Shown here: positions 43,001-55,000 of the stretch, in pieces | How the letters are laid out: the number at the start of each line of letters is the position of its first letter | How positions within the stretch are numbered: the first letter of the stretch is position 1 | Source of the DNA: Misgurnus anguillicaudatus | Lineage: Eukaryota > Chordata > Actinopteri > Cypriniformes > Cobitidae | Length of the DNA stretch: 64,000 bases | Reading direction: 5' to 3' | NCBI RefSeq assembly: GCF_027580225.2 | Contig: NC_073351.2 | Location: forward strand, 9,838,501-9,902,500 | Made by a program: the position numbers and the translations under genes | Notes under the pieces: generated by a model | Seen by the model: only the letters and a program-made list of their open reading frames with translations | Told to the model about the DNA's origin: nothing | Databases searched by the model: none

Positions 43001-46000
43001 TGACTTGGTTCAGCCAATAGTAGCTCAGATCACAGAACTAATTTAATACTGTTGAAAAATCATCTCAAGATGAAGCCTTAACCCTTTCCATGTCAGCATT
43101 TTCAAAGTTGGATTGGTTAAGTTGGATAAGAGCGCCAACTAGTGGATAACAGAGGAAAATATGGATTGTTGTAAAAACTCGTCATTAACAGGGAAGCGTT
43201 TTCTCTTAATTGACGAGATGACTCGTCAGTGGTGAGGAAAGAGTTAAAAAAGCTGTTTGATCAATTGAAATCTAGGCAAAGGTTGACTATACTAATACAA
43301 AATTAGATTTTTTTTTATTTTACAACATAATTCTAAAGTTACATAGTACGCAAGTGACTCTAAACTTTAAAACAGTGGCGCAAGTTTAGAAATAGTTTGG
43401 CTTAGGCTAAAAACAAGCTTTTGAAAATGTGTGGACTTAACACAGCCTAGTTCAGTTGTCACTTTTAATGTGTTTTTTGCTGTATTATAAATGACAGCAG
43501 TCCAGTTGTGGCAGTATGTTAAAAAAGATATTTCTGTACTCTCTTTGATTTCCTCTGATACAAAAGAATGGAGGGCGTACACACACACCAGTTGTGGTCA
43601 CCAACTGACAGATGCACATCCACACATACAACACACAAACTCTCGCTCCCACACACACACACAAACAGTACATGAGAGGTGTGATGTTGGATAGGAAATG
43701 ATTGTTATCTGAGGGACGGCCAATAGCTTCATTTAACTGTTTTAAGGTCTTGCTCAAAACGTATTCACTAACAGTTGGATGATTATTAACCCATGTCTGC
43801 TTCTTCTTCTTAAGTTCTCTTCACAATTCACATAGATGAACCGGTTCGCGCCACAAATATAACCAAAGATACTGCAGATACAATACCATTTTCATAAAAG
43901 TTTAAACCCACTTTTTTCATGTTGCTTTAGGGCGTGTTCGATTAAAACGATTGCTCAGTTGGTGCTGTTCATTTGAGTAAATGTGAATGGTGCCCCCTGA
44001 ACCGAGAACTCTGAAAAGGTGCTCTTTGCCTGATATGTGAATGCACGTGGACCAGAAACAATTTTGATTTTACAGGGGGACAGGCTGTGTATGCAAAAAC
44101 AAATGAGCAGAGGGCAAATATGGAGTAACGGAGTGGAAAGAGCCTCATTAACCTTGGAGAACCCACTGGGTCAAATTTGGCCGCTGTTAATTGTGCTACC
44201 CAAAATCTTCTTGGGTTCTCCAAGGTTAAAGGTGCCAAAGAATGCATTGAAATATTATGTTAAATTGATATTTACATAGGCAAAAATTATATTATCCAGA
44301 AATGTTTTACATTTCCATTTACAACCCTAGGCTTTGTTCTTTAAATAAAATAATAATAATATAATAAAATTTATTTTATATAGCACCTTTAAAGTTGCAT
44401 CTCAATGCGCTTTACAGAAACATATAGAAAATACATTGTATAATACACATACACTAGATTAAATTTAAGAATATAGAAAAATTCATAAAAAGGGAAAGGA
44501 ATCACTTATATGCTAGCCTAAAAAAATATTTTAAGTGAGGATTTAAAAATACTTAGATAGTCGGCCTTTTGAATCTTAATGGGAACAGTATTCCAAAGCC
44601 TGGGAGCAAACAAAAAAAAGCCCGGTCACCCATAGAACGTAAACGCGTTAAAGGAACCATTAAAAAGTCAGAGACAGAGGAACGAAGGCTATGTTTACAT
44701 TAATGCGTTTATCCTTTAAAACATGTTACTTTTGCTACGTTTACCCTCATAAACGGATTCATTCGCAAACGCTGCAGACCCTGTTTTAGTTTGAGAACTC
44801 AGACGTTGCGCTGCAGTGTAAATGAACATAGACAGAGTCTTATGTAAACGAACAGCTGATGTTAACGTGACAGCGCATCATTTTCAAAGTAAAAAATATT
44901 TCAATTCAGGTAAATGGAGGTTTGCAACGGAGGTTTTGCCAAAAATAGTAAACATCTACCAACCAGCTATTATAAACGCTATATCAGATTGTTTTAACAT
45001 GTACTATAACAAAGGATAATGACTGTCAATTTAAACGCCATATAGGGCGTTGTAAAGGGAGAATTGTAATGGGTCAGACATTATTTTCGAGTTTAATTTA
45101 AGTTTTGTTTGCTACTTTAAAATGAATTTCATTTCATATAATTTGTCTCTTAATTTTAATCGATGTTTTGTTGATAAGTTTTGTGAATATAAATTAAAAA
45201 CAATAAAATCAACGTCATATTAATATTAAATGCTCGTTTAGCCGATTGCGCTTTATGCTATTTCTGTGTTGCTAGCGGAGGACGTGCACGGACCTCACAT
45301 ACTTTTAAAAATTAACATCATATTAATTTTTATTAATTAATTGCACACTTAACAGCGACAGGTAAGGGAAGATAAGTTATTTGGCGTTTACCTCTTATTA
45401 TGTTTAATTGAAGTTTGCATTTGCTGAAATGTATTTTTGCTTCAAGTTCGCTACTGTTTAGTACTGTTCACTTGAATGCTTCCTTTTTTAATCATAAACA
45501 CCTTCCTCTTTGGTTTACAACATCAACATTAACCTATTAATCATATTAATATGTTGTAGGGGGGAGCTGAAGACTTTCCCAAACACATTTTTATAGGTTC
45601 AAAAATAGTGTCTGTTGAAATTGCCGGCAAAGGATCCAGGTATGAATTTTTGTCAATATCGCACACCCCTAGGCTGCATAAATGCGCAAAGGTAAGCTAT
45701 TATTAGAGTAATAAGTTATTTTACACTTTTATGCGCATGTCCAGTTACGTGATTGGTCATGTTTCATGCGTTTATGGTGGTGTATAGTGTGGATGAAGAT
45801 TCTTTTTAAAATGCCAGTATAAACAAGGATCGTTTTCATTTTAAAATGCCATTTTAAAACGCAAATGCTCTAATGTAAACAGGTCCGAAGATTGCATCTT
45901 GGGTAGGGCTGGGTATTGGCAAGGGCCTCACGTAACTGTAACGTCAATAGTAGAACTTCAGCCTAAACGCTAGCAAATCGCATATGGATAATCGCATAAA

Positions 46001-49000
46001 GTTCGTCCACAAAGTGGACCAATCGGGTGGTGACCTTATCCTTACGCATTTAAGTTTGTTAACTTTAGGTTCGCTGATAAAATGCCAGCGTGAACGCTAA
46101 GCGAAATAGGGCTTAATAAATTGTTTTCTTTTTTGGTCCGGACCAAAGAAACCAAACAAGTATTAATCTCAAATCTTCAGTTTAAATTCTTGAAATGTCT
46201 TTATCTGACAAATATAAATAGTTTGAAGTTGATCAGATGTTTCTAGTTTAACACCCAGATCCTGCTATCTTTTGCTAAGAAGTGTGCAACCCACATTACC
46301 CCTGAGAAAAGACTAAAAAAAGTATTGTTCCCTTCCTCAACAGACAACCACTGTTACATATCTCAGTTAACCAAAAGTCATAACCAAAGAACTCTAAGAA
46401 AATAACTTGTTAATTAAAGTAGTTGTGTGCTACAGTGTGAAGAAGAGACAACTTTAAAATAGAGAACAGGTTTGTGTTAATAATTATACAACTAGTAGCA
46501 TCAGTTTTAAGCAAGAACTCATATTCAGGAAAGTCTTAATTTAGAGTTAATTGGACACCATTAACATTTAGTTCTCTGTGTTGATATTTTATAAATGTTA
46601 TTAAAAGAGAATGACTATTCTTATGGTACTACAGCCCTATAAATCCCATTCCAAGCAAAGCATACAAAGATTGTAATTCATGATCAACTATCTTATATTT
46701 TTTGTTGTAATATTTAGGATTTCACATTAAAAAAGCAGAGGTTGAGTACAAACAATGAACTCACACAGTAAATAATCACATCACAGGGGCTCTGTAACAA
46801 AATAAAGGAGTAGTGACCATGACAAAATAAGATCAATGAAAAGGTCAACATAAGTGATTGACTGCAGTCCAGAATGTCACATCATCAATACAGGAGGTGG
46901 CGTTAGATAACTTCATTGGCTGAGGAACAGACAGAGTTAAGTTGTTTATGGTCTTCCTTGCACCAATGCTGCCACCGCAAACTAATGTTGTCATTATTTG
47001 TTGACATTATGGATTTTAAACTGATCAAAAACAGATTACAGCCTCTTTTTCCGAGCTGTTTAGGTCACTCCATAAAGCATTAAAAGCTGCAAACCTGGAA
47101 GTCTTAAAGGATTAGTCTACTTATATAAGAAAACTTCTTGATAATTTACTCACCCCCATGTCATCCAAGATGTTTATGTCTTTATTTATTTAGTTTCTAA
47201 TTTTAGTTTTTTTCTCCATATAGTGGACTTCAATTGAACCCAATGGTTTGAAGGCCAAATCGTAGTTTCAATGCAGCTTCAAAGGGCTCTAAACAATCCC
47301 AACCAAGGCATTGGTTTCTTTTCTAGTGTAATTTTCGCCCAAAACATAAAAATATGTAGGGGTGCGCGGGGCAAAAACTAACGCGGGGGTAGTTGTAACA
47401 CGGACTGTTTACATTGTTGAACAAGGTTGAATGTTTTGGTTTTCCGGTATTTTTTTCACGCTGCCAAAAGACGATCTCCCGCAAATTATTGGAAATGTAT
47501 AATGTTTTTCCAGAGAGTTATTGATGAACGTGTGTTTTTGTGGCATGTAAGTACATTTTTTCATCATATGTTTTTTTTTTTCAGATTCTAAGTTGGGTTT
47601 GTAAGATACCAAATCCAATGCTATGTCATATTAATCAGTGTCTTGTTGACTAAAACATAGCATCGTTTTGAAATATGTCTGCAGCTCTTAGCAACTTTTT
47701 TGGTGGGCTTGAAAATATTTTGATCCAGCGGGGTTAATTGTAACGCTGTGTTATAACTAACCCCTCAGCACTTATGATATAAAAAATGCAATTCTTGCCG
47801 TTGTTTTAAATAGGCTACACATTAATGATTGCTGGCTGCCAACAAAATAAATGTGTCTGTCTTTTCAAAAAACGTGTGTCAAATTTATTTTTGTTCATAT
47901 CTTTAATATTGATTGAATAAGGTCACGTCAAAGATTGAAATCATAATGAAATGAATGGCTAAAATCAGACTTTGACGCTCATTATATCAGAATTTGATTT
48001 TTAAAAACTGTAGTCATACAAAATAAAAGTGATTATTGGTATAATATATGAGTGTGTGCTGTGTCTAATTATTATGTATAAATATATACACACACATTCA
48101 TGTATGTATTTAAGAAACATTTACATGTTTATATATTTATTTATACTTTTATATAATCTATATTAAATATAAATCTAAAAAAATGATATATAAATAAAAC
48201 AATTCTGAAATGAATATATGAATGTGTGTGTGGTTAAATATACTTATTACACGGCTCTCTGGAATGCTTGATTCTGATTGGTCAGTTGAGACATTTGCAG
48301 GTTCGTTCTTTTCAAATAATAACCGCTCCAAAGTAATAACGCATAGCCGGTACTACTTGTACGATTTAAATCGCTCCGCACCAATAAAGACCAATAAAGA
48401 TTACTGTTTGGCGCCATCTTGTGACAAACACTGGACAACCACAATTAAGAATGGACAATTTTGACATTAATTTTAACATGTACGGAAAAAACAAAACATT
48501 TAAACAGTGGATAGAAGAACGAACAACGACAAGACACAGAGAGCTTACTGGGACTGAACTTGACAAAATAGAGCATGACAGCTACGAAGCCAACACTCAA
48601 AAAAATGGACATTAAAAAGAATGGGCATTAAAACTTCTCAAAGACTGGCTAAAACAGAAAAAAATGGAGACAAACAAGTATGAAGCAGAGGATCTTAATA
48701 AGGTATTACGATCATTTTATGCATCTGTGCAAAGTTTCGCGGGAGGATAAAAATGTTAATTTAAAACAAATATGCCAATAAAATGTTTCAAATTCACATT
48801 CATGTCCAGTTTTTTTTCTTATGTGGCAAGTAGCCGTGTAATAAGCGGGATAATGTAGAGGCAGCCGGTGGTTATCGGGTAAATAAGCCCCTTCAGTGTG
48901 ATACAAGACCCTCCGCTTCGCGTCGGGTCCTGATCACCCTGTTGGGGCTTATTTCCCGATAACTACCAGCTGCCTCTACATTATCCCTTAGATAATAATT

Positions 49001-52000
49001 AGACACAGTACACGCACATATATTATGCAAAAAAAAATCACTTTTATTTTGTATGCGATTAATCGCGATTAATCTTTGCCCAGCACTAGTTATTACAGAC
49101 TGGGTCACATATAAAAAATGTTTTGTCATAATTGTGCTGCTTTTTCTCACATATTTAGACACTTGTATCCATTTATAATTGAACTATATCCACTTCAAGT
49201 ATATAGACAAAACTGTATTGAAATATTTGCCTGCAAACTTAATTTTTAGCAAGTGTTACAACTAACCCCCTGCCTGTTACAATTAACCCCACTTATGGGG
49301 TAAGTTGTAACGTTTGCACTTCTGTCACGTTTGGTGTAATTGTCCAAGAATAGTAAGGACTGGAAACAAACTTTAAATGTTCATTTGTAGCAGAGATGTG
49401 TGTTGCTTGTGTAAAAAATATTATTAATCAAACTCAAATATTTTTTGAATGATTGAGGCAAAACCAAAAAGCGTTAGGTTGTGCCCCGCTCTCCCCTACT
49501 TTTAAACTACAACCTATCATCTTGCACTAGCAGAGGAATGCCTGTGCGCGACGTTACGTTATCCGTCACAAGTTCATGCATGACGTATGCGAAACTACCG
49601 GTACAGTGTTTACAAGTGTGGATATGGAGACCCATTTAGACATTGTTGTATGTAGAATGACGCTAATTAATGTCTTTGTGGTGTCAGTTTATAGCTTAAA
49701 AGTGTGGGTTTTGCATACGTCAAGCGTGACCTTTCGATGTGATTTTGTAGTAAGGTCGCCCATGCACATTCCAGGGCTAGTGCAAGACGAGAAGTTTTGC
49801 TAAAAAAGTACTTTTTCATCGTTTTGCTGGATTAGACACTTAATGCCTTGGTTGGGATGGTTCAGAGCCCTTTGAATCTACACTGAAACTGCTATTTGGA
49901 CCTTCAACCCATTGGGTTCAATTGAAGTCCACTATATGGCAAAAAATCCTGGAATGTTTTCCTTGAAAAACTTTATTTCTTTTCGACTGAAGACAGAAAG
50001 ACATAAACACAGAGTTCCCACACCTTAGTTAACTTCAAATTCAAGGACCTTTCAATGACTTTCCAGATCCAATACCCTTAAATTCAAGGACTAAATGCAG
50101 GGCTCAAAATTAACTTTTTTATTTGGTAGCACTGGTGCTCCCAACTTTAAAGAGTTAGGAGCACCAGCAAAAATTTAGGCGCATCCATCAAAAAATTTAA
50201 AAGCACCACAACTACAATGTAAATGTTAATAGATTTATTTTATTAAAAATAAAACACCACCACCGGGCTTTACACGTCCTATGGCCAGCATTTAAAAGTT
50301 GGTCTTCTATTTTATTTTATTTTATTTTTTGCTGCATAAATTCCTAAATTAATACCCAAATGCTGTTGAAATAGTATTGCAGCAATAATAATTTAACAAT
50401 TACAGGTAACATGATTAAGATTACATAGAAAATCTAGCAAACACGTAAAACACTGATTAATTGTGACATTACAAAAGTGACCCTAATATAGAAGGCTAAT
50501 ATATATTGGTATTGATAACTGCATTACCAGGATGCTTTTACTACTAAATAGGCAGTGTTTTAAAAAATACAACAAAAACATACCATCAGCATTGTCGTAT
50601 TCCACAGCAACATGGACCACAAGGATGTTTGTCGAATGTCCATTCACCAGCGCATGCGCACATCAAACACACTTTGACAGACAGCTCGGTGTCTCCATCA
50701 ATAATAAACACATTTGTCATGACACGTCTTGTATTTTTGGCACTTTCGCCATGTTTAAGCAAGGTACGTCTGGCGCTTAAAATGTTTTTATTCCGCCATC
50801 AACGCCGTTTTACAGGATTTACAGTAAACACAGTAAGTTTCATTTTCATAGTGGAGACACTCGAAATCTTTAAGCCACTCTCTCTGAAAGGTTTAACGTC
50901 AACTCGTATTTTCCGGTGGTGGAGTAGTTACATTTGAATCCGGATCGTCGTCAAAAAATACAGTAATAACCTTGGCTGTAATCGTCTCGCTCTCGTCATG
51001 CTCGCGACGCGTTCGTCTTTTCACATTTCCGCGCTTCACGGCAACAAGGAATGACTGACGCTCATATTAGCCAATCTGCGGTCTTCATTAAACGCAAGAA
51101 CTTAATGGTGAAATTTGATTGGTTATGTATCGTTGGAGAGAACACTGAACCTGGGACAGCGCCAGCACGCAGGATCACAATCAACTCGCGTCACAACAAA
51201 ATGGGCAGTCGCACAAATGCTCCCAAATATATTTTAAGGTCGCACAGATTAAATTTCGGTCGCATATGCGACCAAAATGGTCGCAATTTCGAGCCCTGAA
51301 ATGAGGGGATACATTTCAATTGAAAGCAAGGTTACATTGTGTTACCTTTCAAGATACATTGTTAAAGTTCCCTTTTGAGGGAACTCGCACTGCGTCACTG
51401 TAGTGACACTTTGTGAACGCCTTCAGGGGTAAGTGCGTCTGAACGTTTATATCAAATTCAACCAATGATGAGGCTTAACGACAACGGGGTGACGCGGAAA
51501 GTCAGGAAGTATATCGCTATCTGAAATATTGTCAAAGACGGCATTACAGGGACGCAGGAAGTATGGTAATGGAGACGCAGCGTCTCGTCCCCTTTTCACG
51601 GAACAACAGGTACATATGTAACCAGAGACGTTTTCATTTGTCAAACACAACTATGCAAAAAAGCATTTTGGTATGAATCAACATTCACATACAGAAGATA
51701 TAAGCATGTTAAGCGAACAGTTCAGCAAGTGTATGGATTATATGTATGGAAATAGTATGGATTTTTTTACAGAAAACTTTTTGCATAAAATAGATTCGAG
51801 CACTTCCAAAAACTTCCCAGGGCCTTGAATCCCCCCCAAAATTCACAAAGTTTCAAGGATTTTAAGGACCTGTGGAAACCATGTAAACATCTTGGATGAC
51901 ATGGGGGGTGAGTAAATTATCAGGAAATTTTCTTATGAAAGTAGACTAATCCTTTAATGCATCCTGCTTATGCTGACAGGCAAAGTATAATGGGTAATTT

Positions 52001-55000
52001 TACGTCTTGTAAATGAGGTGGATAGAGTTTACGTAGGGAAACTCAGTTAATGATCTATTAGTTATAGAAATGGATCATAATAGAGCAATAATATGTGCTT
52101 TAGTACTAATAAACAGGCAATATGCTAACAGTATGCATGCTAATAAGCACCATGTCAATAATGATCACGTGTACCTTAATATAATCTCATCATTACTGTA
52201 GTAGACTATAAGACTTTAGCCTAGATATCACAGGCAGGGTCACAAATAGTCTATGGAAGACAGGACTGGCAGGGTGTAATATGTATTTGTGTACTCACGA
52301 TGTGTGGTAGACAGAGGTTTCTCATCCTCTTCCTCGGTTTCAGCCCCAGAGCACCATTCATCACCACTGTACGGCTGCTTTCTCTCCAGCACACACCGGC
52401 GTTTGCTGCGCATCACGCCCTCTACTGGACAACATTAAGAAACACACACACAGGCAAAATTATGCAAACATATTTCAAATGAGCATACATTTCAACACAC
52501 TTTCTTTAAGTGCACATCCACAAACCGAACCATAACCCCAACTGAAATGAACTGTGGTTAGTATTTCGTGTTCATGCTAAAACTGAAAGTGAACTCTAGA
52601 CACAATGCCCCAAAAATGTAAGGCATTTGTAGGGTATGACAGGCCTTCAAAACCTTAAAATATCTCCTAACCTTGAAGACCAGACACAGTAAGAAAGAGA
52701 AAAGAGAGACAAAGCAAGCCAAGGGTGTCGGGTGGTGGTGTCCTCGGCTTGTGCACGCCGTGTTGGCGGCGAGTAGAGATAAAGAGCTGACCTTTTCTGC
52801 ATCCTCTTTTGTTCCCAGCAGACATCAGTTTACGTAAATGAGTGAGTCAGCTCTCTCTCTCTCTCTCTCTGGTTTACTTTCTCTTTAATCATTGGCCCTT
52901 TCCAGGTGTGGCAATCGAGTGGTCTGAAGTGGATGGGTGACTTGCATTTCATTTGAATGTCTTTCTGTTTGCTTTACTGCCGTGTGAACAATATTTACAA
53001 AGAGAGGGAGAGAGGGAGAGAGAGAGAGAGAGAGACTGGCTGAGATAGAACTAGACATTGATGGAAAGGTTCTCCTTAAAACTTGTCCCATTTCCTCTCC
53101 GCTCCATTCCATACGGGTCTTTACAACCAAGGTTATTATTGTAACAAAACCACTGTAGAAATTTCCATTACTTCTTTATAACTCTTTCATTTTAATTATA
53201 TTTAACTTTTCAAGTAGTATAAGAACTGTGAGAAGTTTAAAAATATATTTGTAACTTGTAACAAATTGCAACTGAAACTACAAATATCCACAAAAATACA
53301 AGCAAAACAGGGCTGGGCGAAATGACAGTATATTACGTTACCATTTTTTTGATCCTGTGTATTCCGCATAATGTGGATAAGTGGGCGTGGCCAACTCGGC
53401 ACTCCCGCATGTTAGGCCTTGTTCACATGGACACGGGTATTTTTATATGACTTTTACGCAGATCGGCTGTTCGTCCACATGGAATTGCAGTACCAGGTCA
53501 CTGAACCCAAACATTTTTGAAAACCCTTGCAAGGATGAGGATTTTCAGAAACGCCAGTTGCAGTGTTGTCATGTAGACAGTAAAACCAGGGTTTTTGCTT
53601 CTGATTAAGGCTTCTGATTGGCCAATGTGGCTTTACGATTTACAGGGTTCCCGCACCTTAGTTACCTTCAAATTCAAGGACCTTTCAAGGCCTTTCCAGG
53701 TCCAATACCCTCAAATTTAAGGTCTAAATGTAGGGACACATTTCAAGTGAGAGCAAGGTTACATTGTGTTACCTTTTAAGATACATTGTTACAGTTTCCT
53801 TTTGAGGGAACTCGCGCTGCGTCACTGCGGTGTCACTTTGGGGACGCCTCCAGGGGTAAGTGCGTCTGAATGTGTATATCAAATTCAACCAATGGTGAGG
53901 CTTAACGACAAAGACAGGGTGACGGATGAGCCAGGAAGTATATCGCTATCTGAAATATTGCCAACGACGGCGTTACAGGGATGCAGGAAGTATGGCAAGG
54001 GAGACGCAGCGTCTGGTTCCCTTCTCAGGGAACAACAGTTACATACGTAACCCGAGATGTTTTCATGTGTCAAACACAACTATGCAAAAAAGCATTTTGT
54101 TCCCTGAATCAACATTCACATACTGTACAGAAAATATATTAGCATTTAAAGCAAACAGTTTAGCATGTGTGTAGAATTTTATGATATTATCCTACACTAC
54201 ACAGGGAATAATATGGATTTCCAAAAAACTTCTTGCATAAAATAGATCCGAGCACTTTCAATGACCTGTATCTATGTATGTATATTTTCAAAAACTTCCC
54301 AGGGCCTTGAATTATTTCCCCCAGATTCACAAACTTTCAAGGATTTCAAAGACCCGTGGGAACCCTGGATTAGGGTTATATCACCGCCTGCTAGTCTGGC
54401 ATGCTCTTGACAGCATGTAATAGTGTGTTTTTGCATTTTCATGTAGGCGGAGATTTCTTTTAAATCGAGCATTTGTAGATTTTTTAAACCGCAGGAGGAA
54501 AAACTCTGATTATAAAAATACTTGTGTCCGTGTGGACTAGGCCTTAGCCTGACAGAACGCTTTTCATTTACTTGTAATGGGTGACGTGCGTTGCCGAACT
54601 GATTTGTGGATCCGTTAACATTGCGTCACTTCTGACGCGACACAACGGCTTTTGGCATTTTCATGCGCCAACGTGTGCGTCAGCCAATCAGATCGCCTTA
54701 TGCAAATGACCTAGTGCGAGCCAGTCAATTACCTTTATGCCAGAACAGAGCATGTGTTGCGACCACTGTGATTGGCTGATGACCACGCTACAGACAAGCC
54801 TTCCATCACGGTTCAGTCACACAGAATGTAAGCGTTAATGCTTGATGGAAGGCGTGTTTGAAGCGTGGTCAACAGCCAATCACAGTGGCCCCAACACGTG
54901 CTCCTCTGTTCTTTGGTCTTGCATAAATGTAATTGGCTCGCACTAGGTTATTTGCATAAGGCGATCTGATTGGCTTGAGCACACGTTGGATTTTGAAAAG

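Larger units (their letters stand above)
47357..49498. mobile_element. Element with TAGGGGTGCGCGGGGC ends
   Basis: Left TAGGGGTGCGCGGGGCAAAA, right TGCCCCGCTCTCCCCTA, with GTTACAACT/AGTTGTAAC motifs near both ends. No matching 8-bp flank is visible. A further AT-rich repeat (about 48000-49087, ending ATTAATCGCGATTAATC and GCCCAGCACTA) and the recombinase remnant are inside. Confidence 0.65.
47104..51957. mobile_element. Outer palindromic element of a multi-layer nest
   Basis: Ends TTAAAGGATTAGTCTACTT and GTAGACTAATCCTTTAA. Inner arms also pair (ACTCACCCCCATGTCATCCA with its complement at the right; CCATATAGTGGACTTCAATT with the complement at 49915-49940). Between the arms lie at least four later insertions. 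Confidence 0.75.
35699..52298. other. bcl9l intron 2, 16.6 kb transposon-rich background
   Basis: Besides the listed elements: 35880-36235 is AT-rich and ends in GGTTAATCTTTTGACAGCCC, one end of a hAT-like repeat; 39470-41250 shows no recognised repeat or gene; 41250-42905 is a dispersed repeat split by inserted repeats; 43560-43670 is CA-rich; 44690-45880 has inverted ends (GGCTATGTTTACATTAATGC and GCTCTAATGTAAACAGG); 46000-47100 shows nothing specific. Confidence 0.4.

Noticed and set aside
43560..43670. Repeated CA/CACACA units as a CRISPR-like array
   Set aside because: Simple dinucleotide repeat; no spacer-repeat periodicity and the genome is eukaryotic.
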